Of a DNA stretch of 38,228 nucleotides, positions 27,781 to 36,851 are shown piece by piece; positions within the stretch are counted from its first letter, which is position 1, and every line of letters starts with the position of its first letter. The stretch is from positions 1 through 38,228 of the forward strand of contig JAIDYR010000110.1 of NCBI GenBank assembly GCA_029057985.1, given 5' to 3'. Position numbers and translations under genes: made by a program. Below the pieces are notes generated by a model. That model was not told where the DNA came from and ran no database searches. It was given only the letters and a program-made list of their open reading frames with translations. This DNA is from Muribaculaceae bacterium (lineage in GTDB: Bacteria > Bacteroidota > Bacteroidia > Bacteroidales > Muribaculaceae).

Positions 27781-28162
27781 GGATATAAAGATGCATTTTG
27801 ACCATTTCAATATCAATGTGACTGATATGGATGCGTCAATAAAATTCTATCACGACAATCTCGGCCTTAATGAAGTAGGAGAAATCAAGGCTCCTGACGG
27901 GTCATTTGTCATCAAATATCTTTCCTCTCCGGGCAATGATTTCCGCCTTGAACTGACATGGCTGCGTGATCACAAAGGGCCTTATGAACTTGGAGAAAAT
28001 GAATCCCATCTGGCCCTGCGTTATGAGGGAGATTATGACGAAATCCATGAATTTCACAAGAAGCAGGGAGTAATATGCTTCGAAAATCCGTCGATGGGTA
28101 TCTATTTCATTGCCGACCCGGATGATTATTGGATAGAAATTCTTCGCCAACATAAGGATTGA
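27779..28162 (+). CDS. VOC-superfamily metalloenzyme (glyoxalase-like)
   Basis: This single 127-residue vicinal-oxygen-chelate domain resembles lactoylglutathione lyase. Paired beta-alpha-beta modules are visible: FDHFNINVTDMDASIKFYHD opens the first, and SHLALRYEG opens the second. Candidate metal ligands are His9, the Glu in FRLELTW, the His in SHLAL, and the Glu in DYWIEIL, the usual HEHE set. Whether it acts on methylglyoxal adducts or another substrate is not determinable. The ATG at 27779 is used; methionine 5 is an alternative. clpB follows after 80 nt. Confidence 0.88.
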   Translation: MDIKMHFDHFNINVTDMDASIKFYHDNLGLNEVGEIKAPDGSFVIKYLSSPGNDFRLELTWLRDHKGPYELGENESHLALRYEGDYDEIHEFHKKQGVICFENPSMGIYFIADPDDYWIEILRQHKD

Positions 28163-28242
28163 AGCAAACTTCATGCGTCATTCAATTGTTAAATAATAGA
28201 AGATTTACATTACTATTGTATATTAACTAAACAGAAAATACT

Positions 28243-30843
28243 ATGAATTTCAACAATTTCACAATCAAATCCCAGGAGATTGTGCAGAAGGCGATCGATC
28301 TGACCCGCCAGGCTGGTCAGCAACAGATTGAACCTGTCCACATTCTCAAGGCCATGATTTCCGAAAGTGAGTCGATTCTGAACTTCATATTCCAGAAGCT
28401 TGGTGCGAGTATGCCGGCTGTGGTTCAGGCTGTCGACAAGGAAATCTCTTCGCTGCCCAAAGTGAGCGGCGGCGATGTCTTTCTGAGTCGTGAATCAAAC
28501 GAAGCGATGCAGAAGGCTGTCGACTTCTCGAAGTCGATGGGAGATGAATATGTCTCTGTGGAGGCCATGCTTATGGGCATCCTCCGCACTAAATGCAAGG
28601 CCTCTCAGATTCTTAAGGATGCCGGAGTAACCGAAAAAGGTCTTGAGGCAGCCATAAATGATCTCAGAAAAGGAAATAAGGTAAAAGATCAGAGTGCGGA
28701 AGAGTCTTATCAGGCTCTCTCCAAATACGCTATCAATCTTAATGACCGTGCGCGCAGCGGAAAACTCGATCCGGTCATCGGGCGTGACGAAGAGATCCGT
28801 CGCGTGCTTCAGATCCTTTCCCGACGCACTAAGAATAACCCGATGCTTGTGGGCGAACCGGGCACCGGTAAGACCGCTATCGCAGAGGGTCTTGCACAGC
28901 GAATAGTGCGTGGCGATGTGCCGGAAAACTTGAAGTCAAAGCAGATCTATTCTCTTGATATGGGTGCGCTCGTAGCAGGCGCCAAGTATAAAGGTGAATT
29001 CGAGGAGCGCCTGAAAGCGATAGTCAATGAGGTCACTCAGAGCGACGGCGAGATCATCCTCTTCATAGATGAGATTCATACTCTCGTAGGAGCCGGTAAG
29101 GGTGAGGGCGCGATGGATGCCGCCAACATTCTTAAGCCGGCGCTGGCACGCGGCGAATTGCGTTCGATTGGAGCTACTACTCTGGATGAGTATCAGAAAT
29201 ACTTCGAGAAGGATAAGGCTCTTGAGCGCCGATTCCAGAAAGTTATGGTAGATGAGCCGGATGAGATGTCGGCCATCTCTATCATGCGCGGTCTGAAAGA
29301 GCGTTATGAAAACCACCATAAGGTGCGTATCAAAGATGAGGCTATCATAGCTTCTGTGCAGCTCTCAGTGCGATATATAACTGATAGATTCCTCCCGGAT
29401 AAGGCTATTGACCTCGTCGATGAGGCCGCTTCGAAACTTCGTCTGGAAATGGACTCGATGCCGCAGGCACTTGATGACGCAGCGCGCCGGATAAAGCAAC
29501 TTGAGATAGAGCGCGAGGCCATTAAGCGGGAAGGCGATGATTATAAACTCAAGCAGATTGATGAGGATCTTGCCAATATCCGGGATGAAGAAAAGGCTCT
29601 GAGAGCTAAATGGAAAGCTGAGAAGACTGAAATCGATAAGATTCAGCAGGCAAAGATCGACATAGAGCAGCTAAATATAGAAGCCGATCGCGCAGAGCGT
29701 GAAGGTGATTATGCCAAAGTGGCAGAGATCCGTTACTCCAAGATTAAGCAGAAGCAGGATGAGATAGCCTCGACTCAGGCTAAGCTCGTAGAACTTCAGG
29801 GCGAAGGAGCCATGATCAAGGAGGAAGTCGACGCGGAGGATATCGCAGAAGTAGTATCCCGCTGGACAGGTATTCCGGTTAAGAAGATGGCTCAGAGCGA
29901 AAAGGAAAAACTTCTACATCTCGAAGAAGAACTTCATCGCAGAGTGGTAGGTCAGGACGACGCCATTCGCGCGGTATCAGATGCAGTACGCCGTTCGCGT
30001 GCAGGTCTTAACGACCCGCGTCGACCTATAGGTTCGTTTATCTTCCTCGGCACTACCGGCGTCGGAAAGACAGAGCTTGCCAAGGCTCTTGCTGAATATC
30101 TCTTCGATGACGAAGATATGATGACGCGTATCGATATGTCGGAGTATATGGAGAAACACAGTGTGAGTCGTCTTGTAGGAGCGCCTCCGGGATACGTCGG
30201 TTATGATGAGGGTGGTCAGTTGACAGAGGCCGTGCGTCGTAAACCTTATAGCGTGGTTCTTTTCGATGAGATAGAAAAGGCTAACCCGGATGTATTCAAT
30301 ATCCTGCTTCAGGTGCTTGACGATGGACGTCTGACAGATAATAAGGGTCGCTTCATCAACTTTAAGAATACGATCATCATCATGACCTCAAATATGGGAT
30401 CTGATATAATCCGCGAAAACTTCCAGGGCTTTGCCGATAAGAAGGAAGCTGAAAAAGAGGAGATCATATCTCGGACCAAGCAGGATGTAATGGATCGTCT
30501 GAAGCAGATTATCCGTCCGGAGTTCCTGAATCGTATAGATGAGACAGTAATGTTTACTCCTCTGGATAAGAATGATATTCAGAAGATAGTAGATATTCAG
30601 GTCAACAGCGTGCGCAAGATGCTTGCATCCAATGGAGTGCAACTCCAGATTACTAAGCCGGCTCTCGAACTTCTTGCCGAAGATGGATATGATCCTGAAT
30701 TTGGTGCTCGTCCTGTCAAGAGGACAATCCAGAGGATGGTGCTCAATCAGTTGTCGAAGGATATTCTGGCTCAGAAAGTCGATAACGCCCATCCGATCGT
30801 AATCGATCGTGAAGGCGACGACCTCGTATTCCGCAACGAATAA
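28243..30843 (+). CDS. clpB: Protein disaggregase ClpB
   Basis: This hexameric AAA+ chaperone pulls proteins out of aggregates with DnaK. It has an N domain of paired helical repeats (1-145), the first AAA+ module with Walker A GEPGTGKT (204-211) and [12 protein letters not shown], the long middle coiled coil that marks ClpB rather than ClpA or ClpC (about 405-525, charged heptads), then the second AAA+ module with GTTGVGKTE (603-611) and the C-terminal small domain. Length 866 is normal. No CIRCE element or other known heat-shock operator was found in the 80-nt gap upstream; the best -7-like string there (TACTATTG, 28211-28218) has one mismatch. Confidence 0.97.
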   Translation: MNFNNFTIKSQEIVQKAIDLTRQAGQQQIEPVHILKAMISESESILNFIFQKLGASMPAVVQAVDKEISSLPKVSGGDVFLSRESNEAMQKAVDFSKSMGDEYVSVEAMLMGILRTKCKASQILKDAGVTEKGLEAAINDLRKGNKVKDQSAEESYQALSKYAINLNDRARSGKLDPVIGRDEEIRRVLQILSRRTKNNPMLVGEPGTGKTAIAEGLAQRIVRGDVPENLKSKQIYSLDMGALVAGAKYKGEFEERLKAIVNEVTQSDGEIILFIDEIHTLVGAGKGEGAMDAANILKPALARGELRSIGATTLDEYQKYFEKDKALERRFQKVMVDEPDEMSAISIMRGLKERYENHHKVRIKDEAIIASVQLSVRYITDRFLPDKAIDLVDEAASKLRLEMDSMPQALDDAARRIKQLEIEREAIKREGDDYKLKQIDEDLANIRDEEKALRAKWKAEKTEIDKIQQAKIDIEQLNIEADRAEREGDYAKVAEIRYSKIKQKQDEIASTQAKLVELQGEGAMIKEEVDAEDIAEVVSRWTGIPVKKMAQSEKEKLLHLEEELHRRVVGQDDAIRAVSDAVRRSRAGLNDPRRPIGSFIFLGTTGVGKTELAKALAEYLFDDEDMMTRIDMSEYMEKHSVSRLVGAPPGYVGYDEGGQLTEAVRRKPYSVVLFDEIEKANPDVFNILLQVLDDGRLTDNKGRFINFKNTIIIMTSNMGSDIIRENFQGFADKKEAEKEEIISRTKQDVMDRLKQIIRPEFLNRIDETVMFTPLDKNDIQKIVDIQVNSVRKMLASNGVQLQITKPALELLAEDGYDPEFGARPVKRTIQRMVLNQLSKDILAQKVDNAHPIVIDREGDDLVFRNE

Positions 30844-30870
30844 GACTTCCCATTATATTTACGAATATAT

Positions 30871-30932
30871 ATATCAGAATTAAGAAAGGATTCAGACTCG
30901 TGCGAGTCTGAATCCTTTCTTAATTCTGATAT
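30871..30932. terminator. Very long bidirectional hairpin between clpB and maf
   Basis: A perfect 30-bp inverted repeat (30871-30900 with 30903-30932) has only 2 bases at its centre. It lies between converging genes, so it probably ends both transcripts. Neither side has a clean T run. Confidence 0.85.
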
Positions 30933-30964
30933 CCGAAGTGTCCGAATCAGAAAGCCGGATGCGC

Positions 30965-31546
30965 TTAGAAAACTTTCAGCTCTTTGTAGAGCTGATGGAT
31001 TGGAAGACCCATTACATTGTAATAGCTGCCGTCGATTTTTTCTACGGCTACTCCTCCGATCCATTCCTGTATTCCGTAGGCCCCGGCTTTATCAAGAGGG
31101 TGAAAATTATCTACGTAATATAGTATCTCATCTTCCGACAGAGTGCCGAATTTAACATAGGTAGTAGAGGAGAAGGAGGTACGCTGCTCTTTTGTGGCGA
31201 TTGTCACTCCCGTGATTACTTTATGAGTATTCCCTGACAGTGATTTGAGCATTTCGACCGCGTCATCAGCGGTATGAGGCTTGCCGAGGATGCGGTCTCC
31301 GAGAATTACGAGTGTATCGGCCGTAATTATAAGTTCGTTGTCGTCGAGATGTTTGAGGTATGCATCGGCTTTGATACCGGACAGATACAATGGGACTTCA
31401 ACCGCCGGCATAGTCTCGGGATAGGATTCATCTACTCCTGCAATCGTCACCACATTAAACGGAATACGCATCATCTGAAGCAATTCTCTGCGCCGCGGCG
31501 ATTTACTCCCTAACAGAACCCTGTATTTTCTTATAATATCCAACAT
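30965..31546 (-). CDS. maf: Maf-family nucleotide pyrophosphatase
   Basis: Maf proteins hydrolyse non-canonical or excess nucleoside triphosphates (dTTP/UTP type in many cases) and have been linked to septation. Visible marks are LLGSKSPRRRELL near the start, VDESYPE, the catalytic ADTLVILGDRILGKP, SGNTHKVITGV, and KAGAYGIQEW near the C-terminus. I start at the ATG at 31546 (MLDIIRKYRV); the longer frame to 31612 would run into the end of kdsC and add an untypical stretch. It is the last gene of the minus-strand run, 32 nt after kdsC. Confidence 0.92.
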   Translation of the reverse strand: MLDIIRKYRVLLGSKSPRRRELLQMMRIPFNVVTIAGVDESYPETMPAVEVPLYLSGIKADAYLKHLDDNELIITADTLVILGDRILGKPHTADDAVEMLKSLSGNTHKVITGVTIATKEQRTSFSSTTYVKFGTLSEDEILYYVDNFHPLDKAGAYGIQEWIGGVAVEKIDGSYYNVMGLPIHQLYKELKVF

Positions 31547-31578
31547 GATGATAGATAATGTCAATATTGTTAATATAC

Positions 31579-32103
31579 TTAAGCTCCAACTGCTGAGGTG
31601 GTCGGAGTCCACGTATCCTGAGCTCTCATGACTGCTTCTATCAGATCACGCGCGCAACCATAGCCTCCTCCAATTTTAGATACGAAGTCTACGGTCTGCA
31701 ACACTTCCGAAGACGCATCATAAGGAGCGGCAGAAAGTCCGGCCAACCGCAGGCAAGGAAGGTCAGGAATGTCATCGCCCATATAGGCTATGTCTTCGTA
31801 ATTCAAGCCGTGGTCTGAAAGCCATTGCTCAAGGACAGGTATTTTCTTACTTACCTTTATGAATACGTCTTTGACTCCGAGAAGATTGAATCGCTTTACG
31901 ATTCGCTCTGTCTTGCATCCTGTGATGATGCAGATTTTATAGCCGGCTTCGAGAGCCACGCGTATTGCATATCCATCGTGGAGATTGGTGGTGCGGAGTG
32001 GTTGGCCGTCTTCATCAATCTGAAGAGTAGCGGATGACAAGACTCCGTCTACATCAAAGACGAATGCTTTTATTTTACTTATATCTTTACCTATTTTGCT
32101 CAT
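31579..32103 (-). CDS. kdsC: 3-deoxy-D-manno-octulosonate 8-phosphate phosphatase (KdsC type)
   Basis: This HAD-superfamily phosphatase removes phosphate from Kdo-8-phosphate in synthesis of the LPS inner-core sugar. It has the DVDGVL nucleophile motif (17-22), the second HAD motif in CIITGC, the KVSKK lysine, and MGDDIPDLP as the metal-binding fourth motif. Length 174 with no cap domain is typical of the tetrameric KdsC group. Its start overlaps the stop of the upstream fusion gene by 4 bases, so translation is coupled. Confidence 0.93.
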   Translation of the reverse strand: MSKIGKDISKIKAFVFDVDGVLSSATLQIDEDGQPLRTTNLHDGYAIRVALEAGYKICIITGCKTERIVKRFNLLGVKDVFIKVSKKIPVLEQWLSDHGLNYEDIAYMGDDIPDLPCLRLAGLSAAPYDASSEVLQTVDFVSKIGGGYGCARDLIEAVMRAQDTWTPTTSAVGA

Positions 32104-33878
32104 TTCTTTGATTTTGAATATTCATGAATAGAATTGGACAGAAGGGAGTAAATCTCTCTTATATGAGGATACATTTCTAGTTTGTCGAGATGATAATCGA
32201 CGACTGTAAGATCTCCGCGTGACGCCGGTCCGGTCTGAGACTCTTGAGGCGTCGACGTCATTAATTTAGCAATCGTCTGCTCCAGCAACGGCATCAGGAT
32301 TTTAAAATCCAATCCTTTGGATGATAGAAAATCCGATGCAAGGCTACATAGGTGGTTGGCAAAATTACATGTCAGTACCGCACCTATATGGTATGAAGCC
32401 CTGACCGAAGAATCTGCCTCAATCGCAGTCTCAGATATAAGAAGGGCGATTTCCCGGAGATTTCTGAATGTCTCGGAATTTGATGCTTCAAGCAGAAAAG
32501 GTATGGAAGAGTAATTCATTGAGACTCCCCGCGTAAATGTCTGCATCGGATAAAAGACACCATAGGGGACACCTTCGGGAAGAATTTCTTCCAGGCAAGA
32601 AATGGATATGCTTCCGGACGTATGAACGACTATGGGAGCCTTCCCATCCCTAAGATTTTTAATCTTAGCGCTGACCGCAGAAGCTACTTCCGGTATTGCA
32701 TCATCCTTGACAGCTATTATGACATGGGAGATTCCATCTAAGGAGTAATCCTGACTGCGGGATGAATGGAGCTCTACGTCAATCCCTGAAAGGAAAAAGG
32801 CATTTGCAAGATGAGAGCCCACATTTCCATTGCCAAGGATAAGGATCTTAGTGGCTGGATGTGCTGAATCAGCGGATATCCCCCGAGATTCTTCCAATAA
32901 TGCTGCAATTCCCATTGTAAGCCGGAAGTTGAGCTCAACTCCGCCGCGTATCCGGCCTTCACCGTCGGCCATCATATCGATACCTACGAATCCCGAATAA
33001 TCTCCGGCAATCTTTTCAAGAGCTTCCTTTTGAGTCAGGATGAAATCGAAGGAAAAGTCTTTAGCTGACTCCATGATTTTCTTTCGGATTTCTCTTTGAG
33101 GTCTTATGTCATTGTTGAGGTAATGTCCGTCGGCAGAGGCATAAAAAAGAGAAATTCCGAGGAAATTAGCTTTCCCGTCGCGCATCTCCCACTCAGTGGC
33201 GAAATCTAAATTTTTATCTTCAAAGAATAATTCCCCCATAATATGCCCCTGGCGACGGATCCCGCCGCTTAGCCATTGGCGAAGTTTCTGATCTGATATG
33301 GATTCATCGGCTGAAAGCACTCCGCGTCCTGAACTGCTCCAGGGATATTTGAAGAAGACTTTATCTGAACTCTTTTTCCATTCAATCGCTTTATCCTCAT
33401 CTTCAAACACCATCGGCAACGGAGACGCATGTAATCCCAACCCTTTCTTCTCAAGATTCCGATTCAGTTCGCGATTGAAGTCAATAGTAGTGGCACGATC
33501 AGATAGCCTGCGTATCAGATCGAGATGCTCCTTAGTCGGGAGGAGAACTTCCGGGCAGCCCCACCGTCTCATTCTTCCGACAAGATCCGGGGTCCAATTC
33601 CATGGCCTGATCTCAAAGTCCTCTGCCTCATGGGCAATCTTGCGGAAGAAGCTCTTTGCTTTCTCGGGAATAATCAATCGATCGTCGGAGACTTCAGTAA
33701 AGTCGGATGGATTATCAAGCAGCAGGAGGAAATCCTCAGGGCGTGCATATCGGAGTTGATCAAGTGCAAGATTTTTTCGCAGTTTGACTACTGCTGCGGG
33801 AGGAGTATAGGATTCCTTATATTCCGCGAGTGCGTAGTCAGCCTCGGGATTGAATATATAGATAAATCTTTTTGGCAT
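32100..33878 (-). CDS. Fusion of an ATP-grasp-like domain with a Rossmann/DUF2520 reductase-like domain
   Basis: Residues 1-335 resemble an uncharacterised Bacteroidetes family that I recall for its opening (IYIFNPEADYALA, 7-18; YTPP, 24-27). An ATP-grasp fold is suggested by K177 and the glycine loop SSSGRGV (181-187), GFVGIDMM (296-303) and ELNFRLTMG (315-323). Residues 343-590 form a second protein: Rossmann GNGNVG (349-354), HTSGS, YPMQTF (443-448), a helical domain with H497, and TGPASRGD (549-556), the DUF2520 hallmark. Some DUF2520 proteins (PanG) act as ketopantoate reductases. No stop or frameshift separates the halves. The gene overlaps kdsC by 4 bases; the substrate of either half is unknown. 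Confidence 0.8.
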   Translation of the reverse strand: MPKRFIYIFNPEADYALAEYKESYTPPAAVVKLRKNLALDQLRYARPEDFLLLLDNPSDFTEVSDDRLIIPEKAKSFFRKIAHEAEDFEIRPWNWTPDLVGRMRRWGCPEVLLPTKEHLDLIRRLSDRATTIDFNRELNRNLEKKGLGLHASPLPMVFEDEDKAIEWKKSSDKVFFKYPWSSSGRGVLSADESISDQKLRQWLSGGIRRQGHIMGELFFEDKNLDFATEWEMRDGKANFLGISLFYASADGHYLNNDIRPQREIRKKIMESAKDFSFDFILTQKEALEKIAGDYSGFVGIDMMADGEGRIRGGVELNFRLTMGIAALLEESRGISADSAHPATKILILGNGNVGSHLANAFFLSGIDVELHSSRSQDYSLDGISHVIIAVKDDAIPEVASAVSAKIKNLRDGKAPIVVHTSGSISISCLEEILPEGVPYGVFYPMQTFTRGVSMNYSSIPFLLEASNSETFRNLREIALLISETAIEADSSVRASYHIGAVLTCNFANHLCSLASDFLSSKGLDFKILMPLLEQTIAKLMTSTPQESQTGPASRGDLTVVDYHLDKLEMYPHIREIYSLLSNSIHEYSKSKK

Positions 33879-33891
33879 ATATAAAAGTTAA

Positions 33892-33922
33892 CCCGCCGGA
33901 GAACTGTGAAGAATCCGGCGGG
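33892..33922 (+). terminator. GC-rich hairpin between rpoZ and the ATP-grasp/DUF2520 gene
   Basis: A 9-bp stem (33892-33900 with 33914-33922) has a 13-base loop and a T7 run on its plus side. On the minus strand, the direction of the genes, the exit is TTAACTTTTATA, so it may partly end the bamD-rpoZ transcript. A smaller hairpin (33937-33951) lies beside it. Confidence 0.55.
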
Positions 33923-33959
33923 CGATATTTTTTTATCTCCGGTGACCGGAGGAAAGATA

Positions 33960-34295
33960 TCAATCTTTAAGATGGTCTTTCTCCTTGAGGGGGTTGGAGA
34001 AATAGAGTTTGTGCTCGATATATTCCTGAGTTGCAATCAGTGTAGGCTTGGGAAGTTTCTCATAGAAACGCGAAATTTCAATCTGTTCGCGATTTTCGGA
34101 AACTTCTTCAAGGTTGTCGGTGGAAGCAAATTCCTGAAGTTTCTTTTCCAGCTCCTTTTTCAGATCGGAAGCGATCTGGTTAGCGCGTTTTCCGATGATG
34201 CAGACTGTCTCGTAGACATTACCTGTCTGCTCAGCCATCGCGATCATGTCGCGAGTGACGGTATTAAGCGGAGCATTAGTCTTCTTATAATCCAT
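33960..34295 (-). CDS. rpoZ: Omega-like subunit of RNA polymerase (Bacteroidetes type)
   Basis: It stabilises the beta' subunit of RNA polymerase. This 111-residue protein has the arrangement of the Bacteroidetes omega family: NTVTRDMIAMAEQTGNVYETVCIIGKRA, in which GKRAN matches the conserved omega helix, then a charged helical stretch and a C-terminal LPKPTLIATQEYIEHKLYF. It lies 24 nt downstream of bamD on the same strand, as in many Bacteroidetes. Confidence 0.85.
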   Translation of the reverse strand: MDYKKTNAPLNTVTRDMIAMAEQTGNVYETVCIIGKRANQIASDLKKELEKKLQEFASTDNLEEVSENREQIEISRFYEKLPKPTLIATQEYIEHKLYFSNPLKEKDHLKD

Positions 34296-34319
34296 ATCTT
34301 ATATTCAATAATTAGGAGT

Positions 34320-35123
34320 TTAGTCCTTTACGTAATGGCGGGAGAGATTATAGATATTCTGAGCCTCTTTGAGATGCTTTGAATCCGGGAAGTTATTGGT
34401 GAATGAAAAATATTCATCGATTACATCTCGGAATCGTTCCTCTTTTCTCTCATCGACGCTCTGGCGAGCTTCCTGATATTTGGACTTTAGAATCAGGAGT
34501 TCGAAGTCTTCTCTATATTTTGAGTAGGGATAGTTCTTCAGAGCGTTTTGAGATGTGATAATGGCGGCCTGGTAGTTATTTCCAAGGAAATTGCCCATAT
34601 TGTAGTATAGCTGGGCATTCTGCAATTCTTTAAGGGTGAGTTTATCCTGCATTTCGAAGATTGCATTCTGAGCGATAGTCACTTTATCTGAACGCGGGAA
34701 AAAGTCGAGAAAGGATTGCAGGCCTTCTATCGCTTTAATGGTGCTTGACTGATCGAGCTGGGGATCCGGGGAATCGAGATAATATCCGTAACCGTTATAG
34801 AATCTGGCGAGCTCGGCATATTTACCTTTGGGATACCTTGAAATGTAGGTCTTGAAGTAAACTCCGGAATTAGCGTAATCCTTATTTTCATAATAGGACA
34901 TGGCGAGCAGAAAGAGAGCTTCCTCTCCATCGGCAGTGCCACGCAATGGAGTAATAAGATCAGTAAGTAAAGTTACGGCCTGAAGATATTTCTTCTGGTC
35001 GTAAGCTTTTTTTGCATACGCATATCTGTAGTTGACGTCGCGCGATTTGAGAACTTTAGTATATTCTCCGCAACCTCCTATGAGAAGCGCGACGACGGCT
35101 ATAATCAGGAATTTTCCTTTCAT
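34320..35123 (-). CDS. bamD: Outer-membrane assembly lipoprotein BamD
   Basis: BamD is the essential lipoprotein of the BAM complex, which inserts beta-barrel proteins (for example the TonB receptor and SprA of this window) in the outer membrane. A lipoprotein signal (MKGKFLIIAVVALLIGGCGE) places the acylated Cys at residue 18. A tetratricopeptide-like solenoid follows, seen in the repeated AYDQKKYLQAVTLL, YYENKDYANSGVYF and YPKGKYAELARFY helices. I choose the ATG at 35123; the longer frame from 35192 would cross the promoter box at 35150-35157 and place the lipobox at residue 41. Confidence 0.92.
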   Translation of the reverse strand: MKGKFLIIAVVALLIGGCGEYTKVLKSRDVNYRYAYAKKAYDQKKYLQAVTLLTDLITPLRGTADGEEALFLLAMSYYENKDYANSGVYFKTYISRYPKGKYAELARFYNGYGYYLDSPDPQLDQSSTIKAIEGLQSFLDFFPRSDKVTIAQNAIFEMQDKLTLKELQNAQLYYNMGNFLGNNYQAAIITSQNALKNYPYSKYREDFELLILKSKYQEARQSVDERKEERFRDVIDEYFSFTNNFPDSKHLKEAQNIYNLSRHYVKD

Positions 35124-35149
35124 TGTCGATAACAAAGCACTTTGAAATG

Positions 35150-35157
35150 CAAAGTTA
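35150..35157 (-). promoter_or_regulatory. Probable promoter -7 element for bamD-rpoZ
   Basis: On the minus strand it reads TAACTTTG, a perfect -7 match 27 nt upstream of the chosen bamD start. The expected -33 position, inside the end of folK, has no TTTG. It supports starting bamD at 35123. Confidence 0.5.
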
Positions 35158-35188
35158 ATAAAAAAAATCGAGATATTCGATGATTTTC

Positions 35189-35572
35189 TCAAAAAATATC
35201 GAAATCACTGCGTAATTCTTCGAATCCACGACGAAAAAAGTATTGAGAATAATCTTTAGGTCGCAATATTCGGTCGTCGGCAATGACAATATCCGCATCT
35301 ATAGGAACCCTGCCTTCAGCTCGTGCATCATCATCCCGTCCTTCATCTAATTCCATTCTTTTTAGCCAGGCATTGAGCTGATCAGGGGTCAATGAGGATT
35401 CGATCTCTGCTACTGCATTAAGATAGTGAGATTTGCCTCCTCCCAGCGCGGGAGATTCGTAATGAGTAGAGGAATAGATGGAGTCGGCGAGAGCAGCGAG
35501 TCTATTAAGGGCATTGATCAAGTGGAGTTCACGGGGTTCGCAGTTAGACCCCAATCCGATTACGTATCTCAT
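35189..35572 (-). CDS. folK: 6-hydroxymethyl-7,8-dihydropterin pyrophosphokinase (short form)
   Basis: FolK transfers pyrophosphate from ATP to the pterin made by FolB. Visible parts are GLGSN (6-10), YESPALGGGKSHYLNAV, the metal- and substrate-contacting RVPIDADIVIADD (88-100, with D92 and D94) and the end RRGFEEL. At 127 residues it lacks about 30 residues compared with the usual 155-160, mostly from the middle loop and C-terminus, but the core motifs stay. Only 1 nt separates it from the metallophosphoesterase stop, so the two are tightly coupled. Confidence 0.85.
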   Translation of the reverse strand: MRYVIGLGSNCEPRELHLINALNRLAALADSIYSSTHYESPALGGGKSHYLNAVAEIESSLTPDQLNAWLKRMELDEGRDDDARAEGRVPIDADIVIADDRILRPKDYSQYFFRRGFEELRSDFDIF

Positions 35573-35573
35573 A

Positions 35574-36827
35574 TCAGATATTGATAGCCGGGGATGATTT
35601 GGTTTCTTCTCCCGATCGCAGGGTGATTAGGGTAATTTCCGGAATCGCACCGATTCTGAATGGCATTCCTACCTCTCCTGCTCCGATATTGACGTAGAGT
35701 TTCATATTGTTTCCGTCGGCGGCTGCTCGCGTATATAATCCACCCCAAGTCTTATAACGGAATGCTGATGGACTCCATTTCCAATTGCCCAGCCGGAGTT
35801 CCGTCTGCATTGCATGAGTATGTCCTGATAGAGTCAGATCGATATTGCTGATATCTGTCACTTCACGAAGCCAATGTTCAGGATTGTGTGTCATCAGAAT
35901 TTTAAAGCGATTGTCGTTGAGGTTCTTGACGGAATCCTGCGTCAGGGGATATGCATCAATGAGATGACCATATTGATGGAAGGGTGGTTCTCCCCAGTTT
36001 TCAACTCCGATGAGTTGAATGGTGTCGCCGGAAGCAATAATTTCAGTATGGTCATTGTCGAGTAGATGCCATCCTATCTGTCGCTGCCAATTGCGAAGAA
36101 GCTGCAGATTGGCGGCTTTCTCAGCCGCCGTCGGCCATTCGACATAATCTCCGTAATCATGATTGCCCAATACGGAGTATACGCCGTCCTTTGCTTTAAG
36201 TCCGGACAAGGCTTTAAGAAAGGGTTGGAGTTCGGTGGTCTCTCGATTGACTATATCACCGGTAAAAAGAATTATATCCGGTTTGAGGCTGTTGATGGAA
36301 TCGCATAGTCGGGAGATGAAGCGAGTGTCACGCCCCCAAGTGCCTACATGGAGATCTGAAATCTGGACTATCCTATATCCATCGAATCCTTTGGGTATCC
36401 TCGCAGAGGCTATCGTCACATCTACAACTTCCATCTGATTGCGGGTGAAGAGTGCTCCCCACCACATAGCGATGAAAGCGACGAATGCAAGAGGGATTCC
36501 TATCCATTTCCCGGATTTCCACGAATGGCCATTCAGGATGCGGGGTATCCCGCCGATGATTGAGGCTATCGTAAAGATTATCTTAGGAACATAGACGCTT
36601 AGGTAAGAATAGAATCCCCACATCTGGAATTCTATCCCGCGATCAGCATCCCGGCGGGGTAGCAGAAGGGTGATGATGAGGAATATCCAGCAAAGAATGG
36701 CAGACCATCCGTAGAATCTCGACCATCCGCGCGATCGGAAATTCCTGCGAATGTCGAGGTAGATATATAGGTCGGTTGCCATTGACAATACGAGGAGTGT
36801 CAAGGCAAACAATATAGGTATTCTCAT
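35574..36827 (-). CDS. Membrane-anchored metallophosphoesterase (YkuE-like)
   Basis: Four hydrophobic helices occupy the N-terminal 130 residues (about 4-24, 39-57, 71-97 and 109-126). A calcineurin-like phosphoesterase domain follows, with all metal motifs: SDLH (157-160), GDIVN (190-194), GNHD (221-224), THNPEH (313-318) and GHTH (335-338). The order and spacing match the YkuE/UDP-diacylglucosamine-hydrolase-like group, so a lipid-linked or envelope phosphoester is a plausible substrate but is not shown. It lies between the acyltransferase (24 nt upstream) and folK (1 nt downstream). Confidence 0.9.
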   Translation of the reverse strand: MRIPILFALTLLVLSMATDLYIYLDIRRNFRSRGWSRFYGWSAILCWIFLIITLLLPRRDADRGIEFQMWGFYSYLSVYVPKIIFTIASIIGGIPRILNGHSWKSGKWIGIPLAFVAFIAMWWGALFTRNQMEVVDVTIASARIPKGFDGYRIVQISDLHVGTWGRDTRFISRLCDSINSLKPDIILFTGDIVNRETTELQPFLKALSGLKAKDGVYSVLGNHDYGDYVEWPTAAEKAANLQLLRNWQRQIGWHLLDNDHTEIIASGDTIQLIGVENWGEPPFHQYGHLIDAYPLTQDSVKNLNDNRFKILMTHNPEHWLREVTDISNIDLTLSGHTHAMQTELRLGNWKWSPSAFRYKTWGGLYTRAAADGNNMKLYVNIGAGEVGMPFRIGAIPEITLITLRSGEETKSSPAINI

Positions 36828-36851
36828 ATACAGGTTGTTATTTATGCCGAT

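Noticed and set aside
31547-31612. 22-residue N-terminal extension of Maf
   Set aside because: It would overlap the end of kdsC and precede the conserved start LLGSKSPRRREL by too much.
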